Positions 7,801 to 13,605 of a stretch of 13,826 bases of DNA are shown in pieces. Under the pieces are notes generated by a model that saw only the letters and a list, made by a program, of their open reading frames with translations, was not told where the DNA came from and made no database searches. This DNA comes from Candidatus Segatella intestinihominis (GTDB lineage Bacteria > Bacteroidota > Bacteroidia > Bacteroidales > Bacteroidaceae), in NCBI GenBank assembly GCA_900548535.1, contig URLG01000068.1, forward strand, positions 1 to 13,826. Direction: 5' to 3'. How positions within the stretch are numbered: the first letter of the stretch is position 1; every line of letters starts with the position of its first letter. The position numbers and the translations under genes were made by a program.

Positions 7801-7830
7801 TACATACGTGCGCATACGTACGCACATACA
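7801..7830 (-). other. Perfect 30-bp alternating pyrimidine/purine tract in the ATPase leader
   Basis: Every base from 7801 to 7830 alternates pyrimidine then purine without exception, ending where alternation breaks at 7800 and 7831. Such tracts are candidates for left-handed (Z) DNA under negative supercoiling. On the minus-strand transcript, positions 7825-7808 can also fold as GUGCGUA-CGUA-UGCGCAC, seven pairs including one G-U. The tract starts at about the predicted +1 of the ATPase transcript. Confidence 0.85.
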
Positions 7831-7835
7831 GGGTG

Positions 7836-7843
7836 CAAAGATA
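7836..7843 (-). promoter_or_regulatory. Candidate Bacteroidetes -7 box for the ATPase-ribF-CPBP operon
   Basis: The minus strand reads TATCTTTG, a perfect TAnnTTTG. No TTTG is found 19-21 bp upstream, so the -33 element is weak or absent. The implied start is near 7831, giving a leader of about 55 nt before the ATG at 7775. Confidence 0.5.
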
Positions 7844-8026
7844 CACTATTTTTTTCATACTCCCCTCATTCTCCTTATTAAAAAACATTATATTATCTTA
7901 TTTCTTGGCATAAATCATCCCACCTGCCTCCAAATACAACACAGTTTGCGTTTTCTACCGCACACCGCACAAAATCCTTGTATCTCTCTATACTACTGTC
8001 AATTACACGAGTGCGGTGTCAGTCTC

Positions 8027-8056
8027 AACACCACACAACACCTCACAACACCGCAC
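8027..8056. repeat. Three 10-bp units AACACCNCAC inside the element
   Basis: Units AACACCACAC, AACACCTCAC and AACACCGCAC run head to tail and differ only at the seventh base. They are the reverse complement of the GTGCGGTGTT units at 8122-8152. Confidence 0.85.
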
Positions 8057-8121
8057 TCATTTATAGCCGTTTGGATATCAGAAAACCTGCCTCTCAGTAC
8101 TACTTGCTTAAAAAACAAAGA

Positions 8122-8152
8122 GTGCGGTGTTGTGCGGTGTTAGTGCGGTGTT
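8122..8152. repeat. Three GTGCGGTGTT units inside the element
   Basis: Three identical decamers start at 8122, 8132 and 8143, with one extra A before the third. The spacing of 10 and 11 bp places the copies on the same face of the helix. Confidence 0.9.
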
Positions 8153-8339
8153 TACCCAACACCACACACCACCATACTCGCTATGCCACAGCATGTTAAC
8201 CCACACCTAGTGCGGTGTGCGGTAGAAAACAGAAACTATGCTTCTACAGGACATGGAAATCCCATTCCATTTCCATATTTCCACCCCAAGAATCCCAATC
8301 CCCGATCTCTTAAAATCTCCATCCTAGTAGTTCGAAAAA

Positions 8340-8400
8340 GTTCCTCCCCACGGCACCAAAGTGCCCTCACCGAGAGCACTTCAGTGCCCCAGCGAGGAAC
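8340..8400 (-). other. 61-nt symmetric hairpin, terminator-like on the minus strand
   Basis: Nested pairs are GTTCCTC/GAGGAAC (8340-8346 with 8394-8400), GGCAC/GTGCC (8352-8356 with 8384-8388), AAGTGC/GCACTT (8359-8364 with 8376-8381) and CTC/GAG (8366-8368 with 8372-8374). They are separated by symmetric 5x5, 2x2 and 1x1 mismatches, giving 21 pairs around a 3-nt loop. Read on the minus strand, the last arm is followed directly by TTTTT, as in an intrinsic terminator. No minus-strand gene lies upstream to be terminated, so its role is unknown. Confidence 0.6.
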
Positions 8401-8482
8401 AAATCTCATCATCCCGAAGCCCCAAACACAAGATGCTGGATAAACAAAAAACGCCCCATCTCGAAAGATTTTCCCGAAAATA

Positions 8483-8514
8483 TTTGGTTATTTGCAAAAA
8501 AGCTAGTATCTTTG
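8483..8514 (+). promoter_or_regulatory. Bacteroidetes vegetative promoter for the tRNA gene
   Basis: TTTG at 8483-8486 (-33) and TATCTTTG at 8507-8514 (-7, perfect TAnnTTTG) are separated by 20 bp, the expected spacing. The implied transcript start is near 8520, about 20 nt before the tRNA. Confidence 0.8.
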
Positions 8515-8538
8515 CATTCGAATTTGATAAAAATTCTC

Positions 8539-8612
8539 GGACTTGTAGCTCAGTTGGTTAGAGCAACAGACTCATAATCTGGAGGTCCTAGGTTCAAGCC
8601 CTAGCTGGTCCA
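8539..8612 (+). tRNA. tRNA with anticodon CAT (elongator Met, or Ile with lysidine)
   Basis: The 74-nt cloverleaf has acceptor GGACTTG (8539-8545) with CTGGTCC (8605-8611); D arm GCTC/GAGC (8548-8551, 8561-8564); anticodon loop CTCATAA (8571-8577, anticodon CAT at 8573-8575); T arm CTAGG/CCTAG around TTCAAGC (8588-8604); and discriminator A8612. CCA is not encoded (the next bases are CAC), so it is added after transcription. Two irregular pairs are visible: U-U at position 6/67 of the acceptor and A-G at 27/43 at the top of the anticodon stem. CAT is shared by Met and TilS-modified Ile2 tRNAs. The D-loop and T-stem do not look like an initiator, but Met versus Ile is undecided. It has its own promoter and terminator. 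Confidence 0.93.
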
Positions 8613-8623
8613 CACTAAAAATC

Positions 8624-8658
8624 AGCGACTTACGCTTTCGAGCGCAAGTCGCTTTTTT
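8624..8658 (+). terminator. Rho-independent terminator of the tRNA gene
   Basis: The stem is AGCGACTT (8624-8631) with AAGTCGCT (8646-8653), a single mismatch, then CGCT/AGCG closing a TTCG tetraloop (8637-8640). A run of six T follows at 8653-8658. Confidence 0.93.
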
Positions 8659-8744
8659 GTTTGAATCCCCCAACACATAAAAGCATTTTGAAGAAAAGAA
8701 TGACATTTTAACGCCCTTTTTATGGTTTTGTAACAAATTAATCG

Positions 8745-8752
8745 TACCTTTG
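8745..8752 (+). promoter_or_regulatory. Candidate -7 box of the phosphatase promoter
   Basis: TACCTTTG matches TAnnTTTG. The nearest TTTG (8727-8730) is only 14 bp upstream, too close for a standard -33 box. A start near 8757 would give an A/T-rich leader of about 42 nt with only a weak AAGAAG before the ATG. Confidence 0.55.
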
Positions 8753-8798
8753 CAGCCGAATTTAAAACATATTATTATATTATAATGTAAAGAAGATT

Positions 8799-10406
8799 AT
8801 GAACAAATTCTTTAAACTCATCTTTGTGCTTTGCGCTTTCTGCGGCATTGCACAGGCGCAACCAGCTAGACCAAAGCTCATTGTAGGTTTGGTTGTAGAC
8901 CAGATGCGCTGGGATTATCTGTATCGTTATCAGGATCGCTACTGCGACGGAGGATTCAAAAGACTGCTGAGCGAGGGATTCAGCTATGAGAACTGTCGCA
9001 TCCCTTATATCCCATCGGTTACCGCCATCGGACATACCTCTATCTATACAGGCTCCGTGCCTTCCATCCACGGCATCGCCGGCAACAACTTCATGAAGGA
9101 TGGCAAGAAGACATACTGCACAGAAGATAACACCGTAAAGCCTGTAGGCTCTAACGGAAAAGCGGGACTGGAATCACCTCGCAACATGTGGTGTACCACC
9201 ATCGGAGATGAACTTCGCATCGCCACCAACGACCGCAGCAAGGTAATCGGCGTGGCCATCAAGGACCGTGCTGCCATCCTCCCTGCCGGCCACCATGCCA
9301 ATGGTGCTTACTGGTTTGACCCAGAAGCAGGCAAGTTTATCACCAGCAGTTTCTACATGGACAAGTTGCCTGCGTGGGTAAACAACTTCAACAAGCAGAA
9401 TCTGCCTAAGAAGTATCTCTCTGAGAAATGGAACACGCTCTATCCTATCGACACTTACAAGCAGAGCACTGCCGATGAGACAGACTATGAAGCTGAGGTA
9501 AGACCAGGCGTAAAGGCTACATTGCCTCTCGATCTCCCGACCCTGAGCAAGAAATATGGATACGACATCTTGCGCAGCACTCCATTTGGCAACAGCTATA
9601 CACTGGAGATGGCAAAGGCTGCCATCGCTGGCGAAAACTTGGGTGGCGGCAATGAGACCGACTTCCTAGCCGTAAGTTGCTCTTGCACCGATGTCATCGG
9701 CCATCAGGTAGGTCCTAACGCCGTAGAGATTGAGGACACTTATCTTCGTTTAGACAAAGACTTCGCTGATTTCTTCAGCTATCTGGACCAGAAGGTGGGC
9801 AAAGGCAACTATGTGGTATTCCTCAGCTCAGACCATGGCGGCATGAACAATGCCAAGTTCTTGCAAGACCGCCGCATCCCAGCAGGCAGTTGGGACGGAA
9901 AGACAGCCCAGAAATACCTCAACGAAATGCTGCTAGCCAAGTATCCAGCAGCGGGCAAGCTCGTAACTTGGGTAAGCAACTATCAGGTATTCTTTGATAC
10001 TCAGAAGATTGATTCACTCGGTCTTGACTACGCAACCATCAAGCAGGATGTGGCAAACCGACTGAAGAAAGACAAGGCTATACACTATGCCTTCGATATG
10101 GAAAAGACCTCCATCGAGAGCATCCCTGAGGACGTGAAGTTCAGAACCATCAATGGTTACAACCGTGAGCGTAGCGGTGGTGTTCAGATTATCATGAAGC
10201 CAGACTTCTATAATTACGGCATGAAGGGTACCACACATGGTTCTTGGAATGGCTACGACACTCACATCCCATTGGTATTCATGGGTTGGGGCATCCAGCA
10301 CGGAGCCAGCACCAAGCCATGCTATATGACCGACATCGCTGCCACCGTATGTGCCATGCTGCACATCCAAGCACCAGACGGATGCATCGGCGAACCTCTC
10401 TTCTAA
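8799..10406 (+). CDS. pafA: Secreted PafA-like alkaline phosphatase (phosphate monoesterase)
   Basis: The 535-residue protein starts with a Sec signal peptide: Lys at 3 and 6, a hydrophobic core, and AQA ending at residue 20 followed by Gln21. It is therefore periplasmic or secreted. The alkaline-phosphatase-superfamily active site is complete: Asp34 (VVDQM), nucleophile Thr75 (PSVTAIGH), Asn96, Lys155 and Arg157 (KDRAAI), Asp298/His302 (DVIGH), Asp345/His346 (SSDHGG) and His480 (THGS). These match the spacing of the characterised PafA residues D38, T79, N100, K162, R164, D305, H309, D352, H353 and H486, as I remember them. The Lys/Arg pair points to phosphate monoesters rather than diesters. 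PafA enzymes of Bacteroidetes are reported to be insensitive to inhibition by phosphate. The gene has its own promoter and terminator; no Pho box was recognised. Confidence 0.9.
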   Translation: MNKFFKLIFVLCAFCGIAQAQPARPKLIVGLVVDQMRWDYLYRYQDRYCDGGFKRLLSEGFSYENCRIPYIPSVTAIGHTSIYTGSVPSIHGIAGNNFMKDGKKTYCTEDNTVKPVGSNGKAGLESPRNMWCTTIGDELRIATNDRSKVIGVAIKDRAAILPAGHHANGAYWFDPEAGKFITSSFYMDKLPAWVNNFNKQNLPKKYLSEKWNTLYPIDTYKQSTADETDYEAEVRPGVKATLPLDLPTLSKKYGYDILRSTPFGNSYTLEMAKAAIAGENLGGGNETDFLAVSCSCTDVIGHQVGPNAVEIEDTYLRLDKDFADFFSYLDQKVGKGNYVVFLSSDHGGMNNAKFLQDRRIPAGSWDGKTAQKYLNEMLLAKYPAAGKLVTWVSNYQVFFDTQKIDSLGLDYATIKQDVANRLKKDKAIHYAFDMEKTSIESIPEDVKFRTINGYNRERSGGVQIIMKPDFYNYGMKGTTHGSWNGYDTHIPLVFMGWGIQHGASTKPCYMTDIAATVCAMLHIQAPDGCIGEPLF

Positions 10407-10454
10407 TGATTTTCTAACAGAAATCTAACAGTTTTCTAACGAAAATCTAACAAT
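10400..10454 (+). repeat. Five-unit 11-bp tandem repeat starting on the phosphatase stop codon
   Basis: TCTAA recurs at 10402, 10413, 10424, 10435 and 10446, exactly 11 bp apart. The last four are TCTAAC, with flanks alternating TT and AA. The stop codon TAA (10404-10406) lies inside the first unit. Confidence 0.85.
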
Positions 10455-10463
10455 AATAAAAAG

Positions 10464-10503
10464 CCTCGCAAGAAACAAGCTATGTTCTTGCGAGGTTTTT
10501 TTT
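10464..10503 (+). terminator. Bidirectional Rho-independent terminator between pafA and aat
   Basis: An 11-bp perfect stem CCTCGCAAGAA (10464-10474) with TTCTTGCGAGG (10485-10495) has a 10-nt loop and eight T (10496-10503). The A-run just upstream gives CTTTTTATT on the minus strand, so it can also end the converging aat transcript (stop at 10509). Confidence 0.93.
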
Positions 10504-10508
10504 AGTAT

Positions 10509-11174
10509 TTATTCCTCATTCATTATCTCCATATATTCCTCATAGGAGATATACCTGCCACCCATCGACTTAAGATGGGATGTTTCCAACTGACAATCGA
10601 TCATCTTGCCACCATTCTCCTTCATGAAGCGAGCCAAGAAAATCAGTGCCAGCTTAGAGGCGGAAGGCACCAGCGAGAACATACTCTCACCGATAAAGAC
10701 CTTGCCGATGGTAACGCCATAGAGACCACCCACCAACTCGCCCGTCTCATCATCCCAAACCTCTACGCTAGCCGCAAAGCCTTGGTCGTAAAGGGCGGTG
10801 TAAGCCTGGATGATATTCTCGCCAAGCCAGGCTCCCTCCTCATCGATGCGCCCCTGCGCCTTGCTGCAACCTCTAATCACACCCTCGAAGTCTTCATTGA
10901 TGCCCACAGAATACTTACCCTTGTTCATGAGGGTACGCATGGAGTGGCTCACATGTATCTCTTCGGGGAAGATGACGAAACGCCGCATCGGACAATACCA
11001 CAGGATATCCTTCTGGTCGCGAAAGCTATACCAGGGGAAGATGCCATTGCTATAGGCTAGCAACAAGCGGTCTACGCTGAGGTCGCCGCCTATAGCAAAA
11101 CATCCATCGGGATCGCCCAGATGAGGATCGGGGAAATATAACTCTTCCGAAGATTCATCTATCTGAAATACCAT
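10509..11174 (-). CDS. aat: Leucyl/phenylalanyl-tRNA-protein transferase
   Basis: The 221-residue cytoplasmic enzyme transfers Leu or Phe from aminoacyl-tRNA to proteins with N-terminal Lys or Arg, creating primary N-degrons. Family motifs are FAIGGDLSVDRLLLAYSNGI (26-45, continuing FPW), WYCPMRRFVI (59-68), GCSKAQGR, the core ENIIQAYTALYDQGFAASVE, GGLYGVTIGKVFIGESMFS and DCQLETSHLKSMGG near the C terminus. The length is typical for Aat and no active-site motif is missing. The ATG at 11174 fits the usual short N terminus. It is transcribed after clpS and clpA; the ClpA-ClpS-Aat set forms one pathway. The 117 bp before it are filled by heptad repeats, and no TAnnTTTG box was found there, so it probably depends on readthrough from clpA. 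Confidence 0.96.
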   Translation of the reverse strand: MVFQIDESSEELYFPDPHLGDPDGCFAIGGDLSVDRLLLAYSNGIFPWYSFRDQKDILWYCPMRRFVIFPEEIHVSHSMRTLMNKGKYSVGINEDFEGVIRGCSKAQGRIDEEGAWLGENIIQAYTALYDQGFAASVEVWDDETGELVGGLYGVTIGKVFIGESMFSLVPSASKLALIFLARFMKENGGKMIDCQLETSHLKSMGGRYISYEEYMEIMNEE

Positions 11175-11184
11175 ACTTTTTATA

Positions 11185-11297
11185 GTTAAAAGTTAGGAGT
11201 TAGGAGTTAGGAGTTAGAAGTCTGGAGTTAGAAGTTAGGAGTCTGAAGTTTTAGAGCAGTAAAGAACTCCTAACTCCAGACTCCTAACTCCTAACTT
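11185..11297 (-). repeat. 7-bp repeat array (GTTAGGA) forming a long inverted repeat at the clpA-aat junction
   Basis: On the + strand nine heptads run from 11185 to 11247 (GTTAAAA, then GTTAGGA, GTTAGAA and GTCTGGA types), followed by the same motif inverted at 11265-11297. Arms 11205-11236 and 11265-11296 match at 30 of 32 positions around a 28-nt loop. In the minus-strand mRNA both mismatches become G-U pairs, so all 32 positions can pair. The clpA codon AGT and stop TAG (11296-11291) are part of the helix. The 3' arm ends 30 nt before the aat ATG. There is no U-run directly after it, so it is not a classic terminator. Confidence 0.9.
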
Positions 11298-13561
11298 AAT
11301 ATTAACTCCTTGCCATTGAAGTCAACACAAGCCTTGCCCCTCTTCTTCAACTTTCCGAAGAGCAGAGCCTTCATCAAGAGAGGCTTGAGACGATTGCCAA
11401 TGACACGATCCATCTCACGAGCGCCATACTCCTTGGTAAAGCCCCACTTCAAGAGTTGCTCACGTGCAGCATCGGTCATGTCCACAAACACACCCTTTGC
11501 CGCCAACTTATCATCCAGCTTTCCAAGCTTCTTCTCCAGAATCAGTTCCGCCATTTTCTTATCCATGTCATTAAAGACGACTGTATCAGAGAGACGGTTG
11601 ATAAACTCTGGCTTGAAGGTCTTCTTCACCTGAGCAAGCATAGCCTCGCCACGGCTCACATGGCCATTAAATCCTACGCTAGCCTGCGATGCATATTGCG
11701 CTCCGGCATTGGAAGTCATGATGAGAATCACATTGCGGAAGTCAGCCTTCTGTCCCTTATTATCGGTGAGGCGAGCATAGTCCATTACCTGCAAGAGGAT
11801 ATTGTAGATGTCGCTGTGCGCCTTCTCTATCTCATCGAGCAAGAGCACGCAGTTAGGTGTCTTGCGGATGGCATCGGTCAAGAGTCCACCATCCTCATAG
11901 CCCACATATCCTGCTGGCGAACCAATGAGCTTTGCCACGGTATGCTTCTCGGTATATTCCGACATATCGAAGCGCACCAGTTCGATGCCCAGTTCCTTGG
12001 CGAGCACACGAGCCACCTCCGTCTTTCCCACTCCCGTAGGTCCTACGAAGAGCAACGAAGCCATCGGTTTGTCATCATCCACGAGTCCTGCCTTCGCCAT
12101 CATCACAGCCTCAACCACCTTGTCCACAGCCTTGTCTTGACCATAGATCTTGTCGAGGATGCGCTTCTGAAGGGTGGCAAGCGCACCGTTGTCCTCATCC
12201 TTCATGGCAGCGGCATCTATCTTGCATACCTTGGTAAGTATCTGCTGAATAATCGCCTTGGTTACGTAAGAACGCTGACGGTTGGCAGGATGCACCTCCA
12301 GATAAGCACCTGCCTCATCTATCAGATCAATAGCCTTGTCGGGCAAACAGCGATTGCTGATATACTTGGCACTGGCATGCACAGCATACTCCAGGGCATC
12401 CTTGCGATAAGTAACATTGTGAAACTGGTTGTACTTATACTGCAATCCCTCCAATATCTTGATAGCCTCAGCCTCAGAAGGTTCCTTGATGTCTATCTGC
12501 TGGAATCGGCGCACGATGCCCTTGCTCTGGGCGATGTAGCGATTGTACTCCTCGTAAGTGGTGGAGCCGACAAATCGGATATCGCCAGCCTCCAAGTATT
12601 GCTTGAGCATATTGGAAGCATCTGGTCCACCATCCGAGCCACGACCTGCGCCCATGATGTTATGTATCTCATCCAGATAGATGATGGTGTTACCTTCCTT
12701 TGTGGCTCCCTCCATCACCATCTTGATACGTTTCTCGAAGTCGCCACGATACTGGGCACCAGCCAGCATCTGAGCGATGTCCATACTGTAGATGCGAGCA
12801 CCCTTCAATCGCTCTGGCACTTGATTCTCATTGATCATCTTTGCCAGTCCATATACCAAGGCTGTCTTGCCCACTCCAGGTTCTCCCACATGCAGCGGAT
12901 TGTTTTTCTCAGCACGGCAGAGCACCTGGATGGTGCGATCAAGTTCTTCCTCACGACCGATGAGCGGGTTGTGTTGATCCACCTTGTCAGAGATGCAGGT
13001 TACGAGCTGATGCCAGTCCTGAGGCTGTGCACCACGGTTCTCATCGTCATCATAATCGTCGTCATCATAACCATCATCATAGTCTCCCGTTGCCATGTTA
13101 GCCTCAGCAGCCTCCCCTTCTAGTGGGTAATAGCTATCCACACTGGCAAGGAACTCGCCCTGACGGTCGCCCACGTTCTTGCAGAGCAAGTAAGCAGCCA
13201 TCGAGTTCTGCAAGCCAAACATAGCCTGCACGAAATGAGGCACATTGACCATAGAACGGTCGGCAGCCGCTGCCAAGGCGCAAGCCTGTCCAAACATAGT
13301 CTTGAAGAGCGAGGAAGGCTCAGGCAGATATTTTACCGTAGAAGGCACACGTTCCTGCTTGGCGAGCCAGCCCACCAAGTCTTCGTGCATCTTCAAGGCA
13401 TCCACGCCCTCCTCTTGCAGAGCCTGACAGAACGCATACTGCCTGAGCAATGACAAGAGCATATGCTCTGGCATCACAAACTCATGGTCGAAGAACCGAG
13501 CTTGCTTCATCGCATCGTCCATCAAGACACTCATATATCGGGTTAATCCCATACTATCCAT
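11291..13561 (-). CDS. clpA: ATP-dependent Clp protease ATP-binding subunit ClpA
   Basis: The 756-residue AAA+ unfoldase feeds substrates to ClpP. The order is: N domain (about 1-145) that docks ClpS; an Asp/Tyr-rich linker DYDDGYDDDDYDDDENRG (160-177); D1 with Walker A GEPGVGKT (226-233), Walker B IIYLDE (293-298) and arginine finger region RRF (351-353); and D2 with Walker A GPTGVGKT (507-514), Walker B VLLLDE (572-577) and FINRLSD with Arg656. The tripeptide VGF (629-631) sits where the IGL/IGF ClpP-docking loop is in ClpA/ClpX. There is no ClpB-type coiled-coil middle domain and no ClpC UVR insert, so ClpA is preferred. The start could be Met1 (13561) or Met4 (13552). clpS lies 44 bp upstream and aat downstream. 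The last two codons lie inside a repeat hairpin. Confidence 0.95.
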   Translation of the reverse strand: MDSMGLTRYMSVLMDDAMKQARFFDHEFVMPEHMLLSLLRQYAFCQALQEEGVDALKMHEDLVGWLAKQERVPSTVKYLPEPSSLFKTMFGQACALAAAADRSMVNVPHFVQAMFGLQNSMAAYLLCKNVGDRQGEFLASVDSYYPLEGEAAEANMATGDYDDGYDDDDYDDDENRGAQPQDWHQLVTCISDKVDQHNPLIGREEELDRTIQVLCRAEKNNPLHVGEPGVGKTALVYGLAKMINENQVPERLKGARIYSMDIAQMLAGAQYRGDFEKRIKMVMEGATKEGNTIIYLDEIHNIMGAGRGSDGGPDASNMLKQYLEAGDIRFVGSTTYEEYNRYIAQSKGIVRRFQQIDIKEPSEAEAIKILEGLQYKYNQFHNVTYRKDALEYAVHASAKYISNRCLPDKAIDLIDEAGAYLEVHPANRQRSYVTKAIIQQILTKVCKIDAAAMKDEDNGALATLQKRILDKIYGQDKAVDKVVEAVMMAKAGLVDDDKPMASLLFVGPTGVGKTEVARVLAKELGIELVRFDMSEYTEKHTVAKLIGSPAGYVGYEDGGLLTDAIRKTPNCVLLLDEIEKAHSDIYNILLQVMDYARLTDNKGQKADFRNVILIMTSNAGAQYASQASVGFNGHVSRGEAMLAQVKKTFKPEFINRLSDTVVFNDMDKKMAELILEKKLGKLDDKLAAKGVFVDMTDAAREQLLKWGFTKEYGAREMDRVIGNRLKPLLMKALLFGKLKKRGKACVDFNGKELILS

Positions 13562-13605
13562 TCTCTATTTTTTCCTTTCTTTTCTAAAAATGGGTACTAA
13601 TTTGT

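Larger units (their letters stand above)
7950..8230. repeat. 281-bp inverted-repeat element built from GTGCGGTGT motifs
   Basis: The ends 7950-7970 and 8210-8230 are perfect 21-bp inverted repeats (left end begins GTTTTCTACC, right end finishes GGTAGAAAAC). After a two-base mismatch a further 5 bp (AGTTT/AAACT) match outside. Inside, GTGCGGTGT occurs forward at 8011, 8122, 8132, 8143 and 8210, and as ACACCGCAC at 7962 and 8048. GAGTGCGGTGT (8009-8019) pairs perfectly with ACACCGCACTC (8048-8058). GTGCGGTGTT (8143-8152) pairs with AACACCACAC (8158-8167) at 9 of 10 positions. There is no transposase and no clear target duplication. It may be a MITE-like or REP-like non-autonomous repeat, or an array of protein-binding sites; sequence alone does not decide. 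Confidence 0.85.
7776..8538. other. Long non-coding interval between the ATPase operon and the tRNA
   Basis: 763 bp without a credible protein gene. Open frames here are short and largely made of repeat translation (VRC, HHTT and similar). In order it holds the ATPase leader and promoter, a T/A-rich stretch (7847-7915), the 281-bp GTGCGGTGT element (7950-8230), a short palindrome ATGGAAAT/ATTTCCAT (8253-8276), the 61-nt symmetric hairpin (8340-8400) and the tRNA promoter. Confidence 0.75.

Noticed and set aside
7950..8230. CRISPR array
   Set aside because: Units are 9-10 bp, occur in both orientations and lack regular 30-40 bp spacers; no cas genes are present.
7950..8230. Replication origin with DnaA boxes
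   Set aside because: No TTATNCACA boxes, and no dnaA, dnaN or rep gene nearby. An iteron-like role is kept only as a weak alternative.
8253..8276. Palindrome ATGGAAAT/ATTTCCAT as an operator
   Set aside because: An 8-bp arm with no nearby start site or repeat; too little to support a site.
7670..8443. Small proteins encoded on the + strand in the long intergenic region
   Set aside because: The frames overlap the ATPase 5' end or are made of repeat translation, have no initiation context and share no recognisable family.
11456..13123. 555-codon open frame on the + strand opposite clpA, and similar long frames opposite the ATPase/ribF (4255-5502, 5367-6677) and speA (558-1244)
   Set aside because: These mirror strongly conserved genes, show no recognisable domain, and are rich in His/Leu/Ile/Ser as expected from the reverse complement of biased codons.
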